Source of the DNA: Micromonospora echinospora
GTDB lineage: Bacteria > Actinomycetota > Actinomycetes > Mycobacteriales > Micromonosporaceae
Length of the DNA: 64,000 nucleotides
NCBI RefSeq assembly: GCF_014203425.1
Contig: NZ_JACHJC010000001.1
Coordinates: 2,790,001-2,854,000 of the forward strand
Reading direction: 5' to 3'
Shown: piece by piece, positions 24,321-33,270 of the stretch
Numbering within the stretch: position 1 is the first letter of the stretch
Layout of the letters: the number at the start of each line of letters is the position of its first letter
Notes under the pieces: model-generated
Seen by the model: the letters and a program-made list of their open reading frames with translations, nothing else
Database searches by the model: none
Told to the model about the DNA's origin: nothing
Program-made: the position numbers and the translations under genes

Positions 24321-24364
24321 CGGCTCCGCCCCGCCACCGCGACACGGGTGGCGGGGCGGAGCCG
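24321..24364. terminator. Bidirectional terminator after surE
   Basis: A perfect 18-bp stem (24321-24338 with 24347-24364) and an 8-base loop. It lies between the ends of two convergent genes and should stop both. Confidence 0.75.
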
Positions 24365-24369
24365 GTCGT

Positions 24370-24597
24370 TCACTCGCGGGCGGCGCGCCGGCGGTCGGCC
24401 TCGGCGTCGGCGGCGCCCACCGGGGTGCCGTCGCTGTCCCGGTCGGCCCCGGCCAGGTCCACGTCGGCGCCGGCCCGGGCGGCGTCCGCCGCCGCGTCGT
24501 CAGCGCCGACGACCTCACCGCCGTCGGTCTGTCCGTCGTCGGGGACCAGCTGCCCGGCGGTGGCCAGCCCGATCGGTGCGTACCTGGGGTCGGTCAT
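24370..24597 (-). CDS. Small acidic Ala/Asp/Gly-rich protein
   Basis: A 75-residue protein starting 'MTDPRYAPIGLATAGQLVPD', after which the chain is low-complexity and acidic ('AADAARAGADVDLAGADRDSD'). It is probably intrinsically disordered. The ATG at 24597 has GAGGAGGACGAG just before it, a strong ribosome-binding site, and the surE-side terminator follows its stop. No family recognised. Confidence 0.6.
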   Translation of the reverse strand: MTDPRYAPIGLATAGQLVPDDGQTDGGEVVGADDAAADAARAGADVDLAGADRDSDGTPVGAADAEADRRRAARE

Positions 24598-24663
24598 CTC
24601 GTCCTCCTCACCGGTGTTCCTGACTCAGCGGTACCCCGGTGCGGGAGGCGGCACACGCGCGGG

Positions 24664-25491
24664 TCAGCGGTCCCGGTCGAGGAAGGCCAGGGTCACCGCG
24701 GCGAACAGCGGCGACTGGTCGATGTCGTAGTGGGTCAGGCCGGGCAGGATCGCCAGCGCGTGCCCGCCCGCCGGTCGGCCCTCGCCCGTCCAGCCGCCGT
24801 CGCGCCGGCCGCCGTCGAGCAGCCCGAACACCTCCACGAAGTGGCTCGGCGGAGCCATGTCGGCGTCGGCGGCGACCACGAGCGTCGGCACCCGCAGGGC
24901 ACGCACCTGGTCGGTGAAGTCGAAGTCCTTGCGCATCGCCTCGCCGATCTTGTCGAGCAGCCGGGGGAAGTCCTCCGGGCGTGGCGCGACCCGCTGGTAC
25001 AGCTCGTACATCGGGGTGTCCTTCAGGTATTCGGCCGCCGCGGCGTTCACCTGACCCTGCTGCGCCAGCAGCTCCGGGTAGACGGCGTCGCGGCGGATGT
25101 GCGCGGACGCGGCGACCAGCCGGCCGACCTTCTCCGGATGCCGGAACCCGACGTGCAGGGCGACGCCGCCGCCGAGGGAGAAGCCGACCACGTCCGGCCG
25201 GTCCAGCCCCAGGTGGTCGATCAGCGCGGCGACGTCATCGGCCATCAACGCCATGTCGAGCGGCCGGTCCACGTCCGCGGTGCGGCCGTGCCCCTGCAGG
25301 TCCACCACGACGACCTGGTGTTTCGCGGTGAGCATGGGCAGGATCGGCGCGAACATCTCGCCCGAGGTGAGCCCGCCGTGCAGCAGGATCATCGGCCGTC
25401 CGGTGCCGTGCGTCTCGTGGTAGAGGCGTACGCCGTTGACGTCGGCGTACCGCCCCGGGGCGTCGGTCTCGTCGCGCTGGGCGGTGGTCAT
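24664..25491 (-). CDS. Alpha/beta-hydrolase
   Basis: A 275-residue alpha/beta-hydrolase. The oxyanion loop is '[14 protein letters not shown]', the nucleophile elbow 'GFSLGGG' (Ser), the acid is probably in '[14 protein letters not shown]' and the histidine in '[11 protein letters not shown]'. It is close in pattern to lactonase/haloperoxidase-type enzymes; the substrate is unknown. GGAGGAG before the ATG at 25491. It is divergent from the ECF sigma gene at 25608 and may be one of its targets. Confidence 0.87.
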   Translation of the reverse strand: MTTAQRDETDAPGRYADVNGVRLYHETHGTGRPMILLHGGLTSGEMFAPILPMLTAKHQVVVVDLQGHGRTADVDRPLDMALMADDVAALIDHLGLDRPDVVGFSLGGGVALHVGFRHPEKVGRLVAASAHIRRDAVYPELLAQQGQVNAAAAEYLKDTPMYELYQRVAPRPEDFPRLLDKIGEAMRKDFDFTDQVRALRVPTLVVAADADMAPPSHFVEVFGLLDGGRRDGGWTGEGRPAGGHALAILPGLTHYDIDQSPLFAAVTLAFLDRDR

Positions 25492-25607
25492 CGGTGCTCC
25501 TCCGGTGTGGTGACCTGACGACCGTTGGACCGGGCGCGCGGGGCTTACTCATCGCCGCGGGCCCGGGGTACTCGCGTTCATGCAGCATGTGGGCTAGCTT
25601 CGGCGGG

Positions 25608-26621
25608 GTGAGCGAGGTGGCGAGCATTCCCGTCGAGGCGCAACTCGAGGCGTACCGGTCGGAGCTGACCGGCTACTGCTACCGGATGCTGGGTTCGGCC
25701 TTCGAGGCCGAGGACGCGGTGCAGGACACCTTCGTCCGGGCCTGGCGCAACTTCGACAAGTTCGAAGGGCGTTCCGCGCTGCGGACCTGGCTCTACCGGA
25801 TCGCCACGAACGTCTGCCTCACCATGGCCACCAGCGCGCAGCGCCGGATCCGGCCGATGGACCTCGGCCCGGCGGGCGTCGGCACCGCCACCCATCCCGG
25901 CGAGCCGCGCCCGGAGCAGATCTGGCTCGGCCCGGTGCCCGACGACCGGGTGCTGCCCGAGGCCGGTGACCCGGCCGAGGTGGTCGCCGGCCGCGAGTCG
26001 GTGCGGCTGGCGTTCGTCGCGGCGTTGCAGCACCTGCCGCCCAGGCAGCGGGCCGTGCTGATCCTGCGCGAGGTGCTCGCCTGGTCGGCCCAGGAGGTCG
26101 CCGACCTGCTCGACACGTCGGTGGCGAGCGTCAACAGCGCGCTGCAACGGGCGCGGGCCACGCTCGCCTCGGCCGACACCGAGGCAGACGCGAGCCGTCC
26201 GCTCGATGACGAGCAGCAGGCGCTGCTCGCCCGCTACGTGCGCGCGTTCGAGGCGTACGACCTGACGGCGCTCACCGCGCTGCTGCACGAGGACGCGACG
26301 CTGTCGATGCCGCCGCTGCCGCTGTGGCTGCGCGGCCCCGAACACATCGCGGCCTGGATGGCCGGCACCGGCAGCGGCTGCCGCGGCTCCCGGCTGGTGC
26401 CGACCGCCGCAAACGGGATGCCCGCGTTCGGGCACTACCGGCGCGACCCCGACGGCTCAGGACACGTGCCCTGGGCGCTGATCGTGATCGGCGTCTCCGG
26501 CGGCCGGATCACGTCGCTCAACAACTTCCTCGACGTCGACCGCCTGTTCCCGCTGTTCGGGCTGCCCGCCCGGCTGGAGGAGGGCGCCGGCCAGCCCGAG
26601 CAGGCCCGCGAGCTCGCGTAG
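25608..26621 (+). CDS. ECF sigma factor with C-terminal SnoaL-like domain (SigG/ECF41/ECF56-like)
   Basis: A 337-residue RNA polymerase sigma factor. Region 2 is '[20 protein letters not shown]' plus '[20 protein letters not shown]'. Region 4 is '[20 protein letters not shown]' followed by '[20 protein letters not shown]'. The last ~130 residues form a SnoaL/NTF2-like domain, which in these groups replaces a separate anti-sigma factor. The GTG start at 25608 is chosen because region 2 follows directly. Its last 165 bases are overlapped antisense by the STAS gene. Confidence 0.85.
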   Translation: MSEVASIPVEAQLEAYRSELTGYCYRMLGSAFEAEDAVQDTFVRAWRNFDKFEGRSALRTWLYRIATNVCLTMATSAQRRIRPMDLGPAGVGTATHPGEPRPEQIWLGPVPDDRVLPEAGDPAEVVAGRESVRLAFVAALQHLPPRQRAVLILREVLAWSAQEVADLLDTSVASVNSALQRARATLASADTEADASRPLDDEQQALLARYVRAFEAYDLTALTALLHEDATLSMPPLPLWLRGPEHIAAWMAGTGSGCRGSRLVPTAANGMPAFGHYRRDPDGSGHVPWALIVIGVSGGRITSLNNFLDVDRLFPLFGLPARLEEGAGQPEQARELA

Positions 26622-26858
26622 GTCGTCGCCCGCGCCGCGTACCTCCAGCCGCCAGCCGAACCGCCGCGCGGTCAGGCGCAGCCGCGCCAGCACCTCGACC
26701 GTTACCAGGTCCGGCGCGGCCACAGCGGACACGTCGCAGACCACCACCCCCCGGTCGCGGCCGCGCAGCGCCTCGGCCAGTTCGGCGCAGCGGGCGGCGA
26801 TGTCCGCGCGGGTCGGCGTCCCGCCGGCCAGGGAGAGCATGTGCGTGATCACACGCAT
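26457..26858 (-). CDS. STAS-domain (anti-sigma antagonist-like) protein
   Basis: A 133-residue protein. The STAS core runs from '[20 protein letters not shown]' to '[20 protein letters not shown]'. The helix-2 position normally holding the phosphorylated Ser of SpoIIAA is Pro-Asp-Leu here, so phosphorylation is doubtful. The start is the ATG at 26858. The C-terminal ~50 residues lie antisense to the end of the sigma gene and look low-complexity, so the functional protein may end before them. It is not adjacent to a kinase gene. Confidence 0.65.
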   Translation of the reverse strand: MRVITHMLSLAGGTPTRADIAARCAELAEALRGRDRGVVVCDVSAVAAPDLVTVEVLARLRLTARRFGWRLEVRGAGDDLRELAGLLGLAGALLQPGGQPEQREQAVDVEEVVERRDPAAGDADHDQRPGHVS

Positions 26859-26944
26859 TGGACCGGCGTACGTCCCGGCTCTCATCGGTACGTGCGTGCC
26901 GAAACCCGACCCTGCGCAAACATGCCCCGGTCACGTTGTCGCAT

Positions 26945-26967
26945 GCAGTTACATCGACGTTAACTGC
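26945..26967. promoter_or_regulatory. Inverted repeat between divergent STAS and winged-helix genes
   Basis: GCAGTTA (26945-26951) and TAACTGC (26961-26967) form 7-base arms around 9 bases. It lies in the 280-base divergent promoter region, in a locally AT-richer stretch, and is a candidate operator for the winged-helix regulator. Confidence 0.35.
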
Positions 26968-27138
26968 TATACCAATCATCGGTGCTCGGCTATATGATCC
27001 CGGTAGTTCACCCCGAAGCCTCACGAAACCGCAGCTCCCGCACCCCTCGGGTCGAACTCCGCAAGCCAGGTGCCCCGCCTCGTCGTGCCTGGCGACCGCC
27101 CCGCGTTGCGGTTCAACCTGCCGGAAAGGTGGGAACGG

Positions 27139-27645
27139 ATGACAGGGATGCCGTCCTTGGTCATCGGCGTCGCGTCCTCGTCGGCCGAGCGCCGGCAGCT
27201 GGCCCAGCTGCTCGGCGGCACCGAGGCGTTCCTGATCGTCTCCAGCGTCCACCAGGCCCGCCGCTTCCTCGACCTGGTCCGCCGTCCGGCCGGCCCGCCG
27301 GCGCCCCGGCCGCAGCCCGTCGGTGAGTCGCCCGTCCCGTCGTCCGGCCCGTCGTCCCGGCTGGAGCTGGGTGTCGACTCCGACCGGCGGGTGCTGCGCT
27401 GGCGGGAGCGGGAGGTCGGGTTGACGCCGCTGGAGCACGACCTGCTGGTCTGCCTGGCCGGCACGCCCGGTCAGGTGTGGACGTACGCCCGGCTGCACCG
27501 CGAGGTCTGGGGCAACGACCACCTGGGCCGGGGCTCGGACATGCACTCGGTGGTACGCCGTATCCGGCGCAAGCTGGCCCGCCTCAACGTTCCCGCGACC
27601 ATCCACGCCGTCCGAGGCGTCGGCTTCCGCCTGACCCCACCCTGA
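27139..27645 (+). CDS. Winged-helix regulator with short degenerate N-terminal domain (copy 1)
   Basis: A 168-residue protein. The C-terminal ~95 residues are an OmpR/PhoB-type winged helix ('LTPLEHDLLVCLAGTPGQVW', then 'MHSVVRRIRRKLARL' and 'HAVRGVGFRL'). The first ~45 residues are only a fragment-sized domain that starts 'PSLVIGVASSSAERRQLAQL' with no phospho-acceptor Asp, joined by a Pro-rich linker. It shares this layout with the gene at 32489. GGAAAGGTGGGAA precedes the ATG. No sensor kinase is adjacent. It probably regulates the subtilisin gene beside it. Confidence 0.8.
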   Translation: MTGMPSLVIGVASSSAERRQLAQLLGGTEAFLIVSSVHQARRFLDLVRRPAGPPAPRPQPVGESPVPSSGPSSRLELGVDSDRRVLRWREREVGLTPLEHDLLVCLAGTPGQVWTYARLHREVWGNDHLGRGSDMHSVVRRIRRKLARLNVPATIHAVRGVGFRLTPP

Positions 27646-27681
27646 CCCACCCCACCCTCCCCGCCCCTGGCTCGCGCCGTT

Positions 27682-27748
27682 GATCTTGCAGTTGCGGCCC
27701 TTTGGGTGGGGCTTTTGTGTGCCTTGTCGGGGCGGTAACTGCAAGATC
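27682..27748. repeat. Dispersed intergenic palindrome, GATCTTGCA type (copy 1)
   Basis: Arms GATCTTGCAGTT (27682-27693) and AACTGCAAGATC (27737-27748) flank a 43-base centre. The same core recurs at 37714-37784. It lies between two convergent genes. Confidence 0.6.
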
Positions 27749-27774
27749 GCGGGGGACGAAGTGGGGTGGGCGTG

Positions 27775-27813
27775 GGGCGGCCCGCCCGGTGCTGAGCACC
27801 GGGCGGGCCGCCC
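27775..27813. terminator. Terminator of the subtilisin gene
   Basis: A 19-base arm (27775-27793) is the exact reverse complement of 27795-27813. It lies 17 bases past the stop of the protease gene on the minus strand and may also end the winged-helix message. Confidence 0.7.
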
Positions 27814-27829
27814 TTGTCAGGTGCTGGGG

Positions 27830-30800
27830 TCAGCAGCGGGTGGGGGAGAGGGTGAAGTCCTCTACCGTGGGCGTGCTGCTGTTGATCTTCGTCTGGCGCG
27901 TCTGGGGCTTCCAGCCGTCCTTCGCGACGATCAACGTGAGCGGGTTGTTGCGCCGGTCCATCCAGTAGGCGTACCGGCCCTCGGCGTCAGTGGTGAAGGT
28001 GTAGGAGTTCGCCCAGGAGTCGACCTGCACGGTCACGCCCGCCAGCGGCGCGGTGGCACCCTGGCAGCTCTTGCCGGAGACCGTGCCGGACAGCTTGCCC
28101 CAGGTGGTCGGCGGCTGCGCGATCATGGTCACCGCCACCGGCTCCACGGTGTACGGGGTGTCCTCCTTGATCGCCACCGACGCGGAGTACGTGCCCGGCT
28201 GGTCGACGTTCGCGGTCATCACGACAGTGACAGTGACCTTCTCACCGGGCGCCAGCGTGACCTTCGACTTGTCGACGGTCAGCCAGCTCACGTCGGCAGC
28301 GACCTCCGAGCACTCGGAGAAGCCGGGCAGGACCTCGCTGTCCTTGGTGGCCGTGAAGCTGCCCGACGAGCCGCCGACCTTGTAGAACCCGCAGGCCGCG
28401 CCGCCCCGGTAGCGGGCGGTGTTGGCGTTGGGCAGGTTCGCCCACGAGTTGGTCGCCGGATCGAAGGCGAAGCCGGCGTTGGTGATGGCGCCGCCCTGCG
28501 ACCCGCCGACGACAAGCAGCTTGCCGTTGGCCACCGCGTACGAGGAGGCCCAGCTGTCGGCCGGCGCGTCCGGGATGGCGGTCCAGGCGTTGGCAGCCGG
28601 GTCGAAGGCGTACCCGACCTTCTGCGACGTGGTTCCGTCGTTGCCGCCGGTGCAGTAGACGGTGCCGTCGATCCCGCCGCAGGACAGGAACGCCACCGAC
28701 TTCGGGTACGCGGGCAGCGTCTCCCAGGTGTCCGCGCCGGGGTCGTAGCGGACCACCGAGTTGGACATCGGCGTGCAGCTGGCAGTGGTGCAGCCGCCGA
28801 TCGCGTACAACTTGCCACCCGCGACCGCCTGGCCGGCCGCCGAGCGCGGCGCCGGGTTGTCGGCCTTGCGGGTCCAGGTGTTCGCCGCCGGGTCGTACGA
28901 GAAGGTGGCGACGTCCGGACCGGCGGCGCCCCAGCCACCGGTGGCGACGATCTTCCCGTCGATCGCGCCGACCGTCATGGCGTTACGCGCGCCGGGCAGG
29001 TCGGCGATGCCGGTCCACGTCTGGGCGATCGGGTCGTACCGGTAGTTCTTGGCGCTCGACGCGGTGCCGTCGCCACCGGCGATGGAGTAGACCTTGCCGT
29101 CGACGGTGACGACCCGGTTGTCCATCACGTTCGACGGGTAGCCCGGGATGGCGGTCCACGGGTCCGCCTGCGGGGCCGCCGCCGCGATCGCGGTGGACGA
29201 CTTGCCGGACGAGCGGGCGGCGAACGACGTCGCGGCGGTCAGCCGCTGGACCGGCGCGCCGGTCGAGCCGAGCAGCGCCTGCTGGGACAACTGGGAACCG
29301 TCGGCCCGTTGCAGCACGAACCCGCCGTCACGCTCGCTGAACTCGGCGGTGACCGGCGCCCCGCCGGTGTTCGTCACGGTGAAGGTCTTGCTGACCTTGC
29401 CGCTCGGCATCCGGACCGTGCCGGTGAGCGAGGTCGGCTTCACCGACAGCCGGCCGGCGGCGAGCTGGAAGTTGGCCGCGGTGGCCCAGTCCTCCTCGAC
29501 GGTGACCTGCTTGGTCTGGCTCACGTAGTTGCCGGCGCTGGCGGTGAACGGGTGCGTCCCGGTCAGCGACGAGAACATCCAGTAGAAGCCGTCGGGCAGC
29601 TCGGTGTCGTCCGGCGTGGCCACTGTGGTGGCCTTCTCCGCCGGGCGGTCCTTGCTGGTCACCGTGGCGCCGTTGACGTAGCCGTTGTCGTTCTTGTCAC
29701 GGACGTGGCCGAGGACCAGGCCGCCGTTCACCGGCTTGCAGACGAGCTTGCTGCCGATGAGGACGTTGTCGACCTCCCACCACCACTCCCAGCTGGCCTC
29801 GTAGTAGTGGAAGCGCACCCGCACCTGCGACTGGCCGGCCGCCTGCGGGATCGGCACCTCGGTCACCCGCGGGCCGCGTACGTCAGCCGCCTGCCGCAGC
29901 ACGTTGCTCCAGGTGGTGCCGCCGTCGAGGCTCAGGTCGACGTCCGCGCGGTCGCTGTTGAGCCAGTTGTAGTCCTGGTTGAACCGGATCACCGGCGCGG
30001 TCACGCCGGTCAGGTCGACGACCGGGCTGACCAGCGACGTGTCCTGCCGCCCGCCGCTGCCGTAGTTGTCGCTGTCGATGACGGCGAAGTTGCCGCTGCC
30101 GCCGGTCAGGTTGCCGCGCTCACCGGCATCGGTGAACTCCCAGACCTGGCCGGTGCCGGCGTTGTCCACCACGGTCCAGCCGTCCGGCACGCCCGTGCCG
30201 TCGAACGTCTCGTACTCGCCGTCGGAGCTGACGGTGTAGCCGGGGGCGGTGGCGCACGCCTCCGGGTTCGCCTGCACGGCGATGTTGGCGACGGCGTTGC
30301 CCGTGCCGACGGTGACCTCCTTGGTGGTGGTCAGGTAGCCGGCGTACTGCGGCTCGACCTTGAGCCGGTAGGTCGCCCCGGACGGCAGCGACAGGCTGTA
30401 GCGGCCGGTGGTGGGCGTGGTGTAGTCGGAGATCGGCGTGCCCTCGACGCTCACCTTCGCGTACAGCGGCCAGCCGTGCCCGGACCCGTCGGTGACCTGC
30501 CCGCTGACCGTCACGCTCGGCACCGCGGTGAGCGCGACGTCCAGCGTGGTGGTCGTGTTCGCGGTGACAGTCGCGGACAGCGTGCGGGTCGCGTACCCGA
30601 AGGACGAGACGACGACCTGGTAGTCACCGGCCGGCAGGAGCGAGGAGTACGTGCCGTCGGCGCCGGTGATCAGCGTGCGGTCCGCCGCGCCGGACAGGGT
30701 GACGGTGGCGCCGGCGATCCCCGCGCCGGTGGCCGCGTCGGTGACCTTGCCGGCCAGCGTGCCGTTGTCGCCGATCGGGGCGGCGGCGAGCAGCGCGAGC

Positions 30801-32227
30801 GCGTCCAGCCGGCCCTCGCCGTAGACGTTGTTGTCGTCGGTGGTGCCGCCGCACTGGGCGTCGGCCTTGTCGACAGCCGTGTCGTTCAGCAGCGCGCGCG
30901 TCGCCGTGACGTCGCCGACCAGGGTGGGCGCCGCCGACCAGAGCAGCGCGATCGCGCCGGCCAGGTGCGGCGCCGCCATCGAGGTGCCGCTGATGCTGGC
31001 GTACGAGTTGGTCGGCACGCTGGAGCGGACGTTGACGCCGGGTGCCGAGATGTTCGGCTTGATCTCGCCGCTCTGCCCGGTGCCCCGGGACGAGAAGCTG
31101 GCGATGTTGTTGTTGACGTCGTACGCGCCGGCCGAGTAGTTGCTGGCCAGGCTGCCCGGGGAGCCGCTGGTCTGGCAGGACGGGCCGTTGTTGCCGTTGG
31201 ACCAGACGCCGAAGATGCCGGACGCGGTCCAGGCGTTCGTGACGTCCTCCATGAACGGCTGGTTGGACGGCGCCGTCGTGCCCCACGAGTTGTTGATGAT
31301 GTTCGGCCGCTTGCTGGCGTCCGGGTTCTGCCCGTTGAGGTCGGTGGGCTCCAGCATCCACTGGCCGGAGGAGATCAGCGCGGCGTCGGTCGGGCAGCAC
31401 CCGTTCGCGGCGATCCACTTGACCTCGGGGGCGACACCGATCTGGTTGGCCCCGTCGGCGCCGGCCATGGTGCCCATTGTGTGCGTGCCGTGGCCGTCGG
31501 AGTCGCACGGCGCGGTGGCGCACTCGTCGGCGGCGTCGAACCAGTTGTAATTGTGGTCGAAGGTGCCGTCGCCGTTGTTGCCCCGGTACGAGTTCACCAG
31601 CGCCGGGTGGTTGTACTGGACGCCGCTGTCGATGCTGGCCACCGTGATGCCGGCGCCCTTGACGCCGTACTGGGACCAGACGTCGTCGGCGTTGATGTTC
31701 GCGATGCCCCACTCCAGCGCGTTCGCCGACTTCTCGTCGGTGCCCGGGGTGGTCTCGGGGAGCTTGTACTCGACCGGCGCGTACAGCCCGTCCACTTCGG
31801 AGTGGGCGGCGAAGTTCTGCGCCATGGTCAGCGAGCCGTCGGTGACCTTGATGGCGTTGGTGGCCCAGAAGCTCTGGTACTTCGTGCCCGAGCGGTCCAG
31901 CTCGGCGCGGATCTTGGCCTGGCTCTCCGCGGCGGTCTTCTTCAGCGCCGCCGCGACGGCGGCGCCGCGCTCGTTCCAGTCCTTGGTCGCGGCGGCCTTG
32001 CCCAGGTCAGCCTTGCCCGAGAAGTGGATCCAGAAGTCGCCCTCGCTCTTGCCCTGCAGCTGCCGGGTGAGTTCGGGGCGGATCTTGTCGCCGGCCGACG
32101 CGCCGGCGCCCGTGCCGGCCTGCGCTCCCGTGCCGGTTGCGGCCAGCGCGGTCGCGGCGAGCACCAGGGCGGCGCCTGCGCTCACCAGCCGCCGGGCCGG
32201 GCCCCATCTGTGTGGACGTCTCAGCAT
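27830..32227 (-). CDS. Giant secreted S8 subtilisin-like protease with Kelch repeats
   Basis: A 1465-residue exported protease. A signal peptide occupies residues 1-~37 and a propeptide reaches ~165. The catalytic triad is Asp200 (ASIDSG), His246 (DGHGTHT) and Ser416 (SGTSMAAPH), with the oxyanion Asn346. Carboxypeptidase-regulatory-like beta domains follow at ~488-565 and ~572-650, a MAM/jelly-roll-like domain at ~675-830, another beta domain at ~835-925, five Kelch-type repeats at ~1021-1290, and a final beta domain at ~1378-1465. GGAGGCAGCACCG precedes the ATG. It probably degrades extracellular protein. It lies between two related winged-helix regulators. Confidence 0.93.
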   Translation of the reverse strand: MLRRPHRWGPARRLVSAGAALVLAATALAATGTGAQAGTGAGASAGDKIRPELTRQLQGKSEGDFWIHFSGKADLGKAAATKDWNERGAAVAAALKKTAAESQAKIRAELDRSGTKYQSFWATNAIKVTDGSLTMAQNFAAHSEVDGLYAPVEYKLPETTPGTDEKSANALEWGIANINADDVWSQYGVKGAGITVASIDSGVQYNHPALVNSYRGNNGDGTFDHNYNWFDAADECATAPCDSDGHGTHTMGTMAGADGANQIGVAPEVKWIAANGCCPTDAALISSGQWMLEPTDLNGQNPDASKRPNIINNSWGTTAPSNQPFMEDVTNAWTASGIFGVWSNGNNGPSCQTSGSPGSLASNYSAGAYDVNNNIASFSSRGTGQSGEIKPNISAPGVNVRSSVPTNSYASISGTSMAAPHLAGAIALLWSAAPTLVGDVTATRALLNDTAVDKADAQCGGTTDDNNVYGEGRLDALALLAAAPIGDNGTLAGKVTDAATGAGIAGATVTLSGAADRTLITGADGTYSSLLPAGDYQVVVSSFGYATRTLSATVTANTTTTLDVALTAVPSVTVSGQVTDGSGHGWPLYAKVSVEGTPISDYTTPTTGRYSLSLPSGATYRLKVEPQYAGYLTTTKEVTVGTGNAVANIAVQANPEACATAPGYTVSSDGEYETFDGTGVPDGWTVVDNAGTGQVWEFTDAGERGNLTGGSGNFAVIDSDNYGSGGRQDTSLVSPVVDLTGVTAPVIRFNQDYNWLNSDRADVDLSLDGGTTWSNVLRQAADVRGPRVTEVPIPQAAGQSQVRVRFHYYEASWEWWWEVDNVLIGSKLVCKPVNGGLVLGHVRDKNDNGYVNGATVTSKDRPAEKATTVATPDDTELPDGFYWMFSSLTGTHPFTASAGNYVSQTKQVTVEEDWATAANFQLAAGRLSVKPTSLTGTVRMPSGKVSKTFTVTNTGGAPVTAEFSERDGGFVLQRADGSQLSQQALLGSTGAPVQRLTAATSFAARSSGKSSTAIAAAAPQADPWTAIPGYPSNVMDNRVVTVDGKVYSIAGGDGTASSAKNYRYDPIAQTWTGIADLPGARNAMTVGAIDGKIVATGGWGAAGPDVATFSYDPAANTWTRKADNPAPRSAAGQAVAGGKLYAIGGCTTASCTPMSNSVVRYDPGADTWETLPAYPKSVAFLSCGGIDGTVYCTGGNDGTTSQKVGYAFDPAANAWTAIPDAPADSWASSYAVANGKLLVVGGSQGGAITNAGFAFDPATNSWANLPNANTARYRGGAACGFYKVGGSSGSFTATKDSEVLPGFSECSEVAADVSWLTVDKSKVTLAPGEKVTVTVVMTANVDQPGTYSASVAIKEDTPYTVEPVAVTMIAQPPTTWGKLSGTVSGKSCQGATAPLAGVTVQVDSWANSYTFTTDAEGRYAYWMDRRNNPLTLIVAKDGWKPQTRQTKINSSTPTVEDFTLSPTRC

Positions 32228-32460
32228 CGGTGCTGCCTCCTACTCCGATGACCCGCGGATGATCGAGCCATGGCAGAAGGGCCAGGAGATGTGCTCTCCC
32301 GACTGGTCGCACCGGTATTACAAGAACCCCCCAGGCCCCCTAGGCGGCCGTGCGGGTCTGCGCCGGTCACCTGAATGGACACTATGATCGACATGAGGGA
32401 ACGATCAATGACCGTACGTGAGCAACATGTCACCAACAGGCCCCCGGATCGGATGGCTTG

Positions 32461-32476
32461 TTGACAGTTTTTGTCA
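32461..32476 (+). promoter_or_regulatory. TTGACA box and small palindrome upstream of winged-helix copy 2
   Basis: TTGACA at 32461-32466 overlaps the palindrome TGACA-N5-TGTCA (32462-32476), which ends 12 bases before the GTG start at 32489. It may be an operator for autoregulation; too close to the start to be an ordinary -35 box unless another start is used. Confidence 0.35.
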
Positions 32477-32488
32477 CGGTGGGGCGCG

Positions 32489-33061
32489 GTGACGACTGAC
32501 GGCACGAACGCGGCGAACTCCGGCACCGAGCCGCCGGAGCGGCCCTTCTCGCTCGTCATCGGAGTGACCTCGTCCCCGGCCGAGCGGCTGCGGCTGACCG
32601 AGCTGCTCGACGGCGTCGCGCCCCTGTTGATGGTCGCCGATCTGGACGAGCTGCGCGAGTTGATCACGGCGGACACGCCGGCCCAGGCCGACGCGCCGGC
32701 CCCGCGGGACGCGCCGCGGTCGCCCGTACCCGGGGAGGAGCCCGCGCCGGACGGCGCCCTGGTGATCGACGCGACCCGCTCCACCGCCCGGTGGGGCGAC
32801 CGCGCGATCCCCCTGACCCGGCTGGAGCGTGACCTGCTGACCTGCCTGACCACCGAGCCGGTACGGGTGTGGAGCTACGCCGAGCTGCACCGGGCGGTCT
32901 GGCGCGACGCGCCGACGCACGGCCGGGCCGACGTGCAGTCCCTGGTGAAGCGGTTGCGACGCAAGCTCGACGAGCTGGGCACCGGCGTCACCATCGCGGC
33001 GGTACGCGGTGTCGGCCTGCGGCTGACCGACCACCGTCACCCCCGGGTGCGGGGCGACTGA
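32489..33061 (+). CDS. Winged-helix regulator with short degenerate N-terminal domain (copy 2)
   Basis: A 190-residue paralogue of the gene at 27139. Residues ~20-65 contain 'FSLVIGVTSSPAERLRLTEL', matching copy 1 at LVIGV-SS-AER--L. A long Pro/Ala linker follows, then the OmpR/PhoB winged helix ('LTRLERDLLTCLTTEPVRVW', 'VQSLVKRLRRKLDEL', 'AAVRGVGLRL'). No receiver-domain phosphorylation site is present. The GTG start at 32489 is divergent from the protease gene, so it sits ideally to control it. It is also 209 bases upstream of the propeller-protein gene. Confidence 0.8.
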   Translation: MTTDGTNAANSGTEPPERPFSLVIGVTSSPAERLRLTELLDGVAPLLMVADLDELRELITADTPAQADAPAPRDAPRSPVPGEEPAPDGALVIDATRSTARWGDRAIPLTRLERDLLTCLTTEPVRVWSYAELHRAVWRDAPTHGRADVQSLVKRLRRKLDELGTGVTIAAVRGVGLRLTDHRHPRVRGD

Positions 33062-33270
33062 CCGCCGCGGCGGCCGGACGGCGGCGCGGGTGACCCGATC
33101 GGAGGAGCAGGGCTGCCGGTGTGGCCGGAATTGATGGCGACCGGTCGATTACCGGTGCGGCACGTATCGCGAGATGTCTTTGCCTCCTACGGTGGCGTCC
33201 GGCACGCGGACGGAGGGACCCGGGAATCACCCGAGGGCGGCCGTCCCGGCGGACAGGGAGAGTTGTCTCG

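Noticed and set aside
27680..32251. A 1523-codon open frame on the plus strand
   Set aside because: It is antisense to the subtilisin gene, whose domains and triad are clear; long antisense frames are common at this GC content, and its product is Val/Arg/Gly-rich without motifs.
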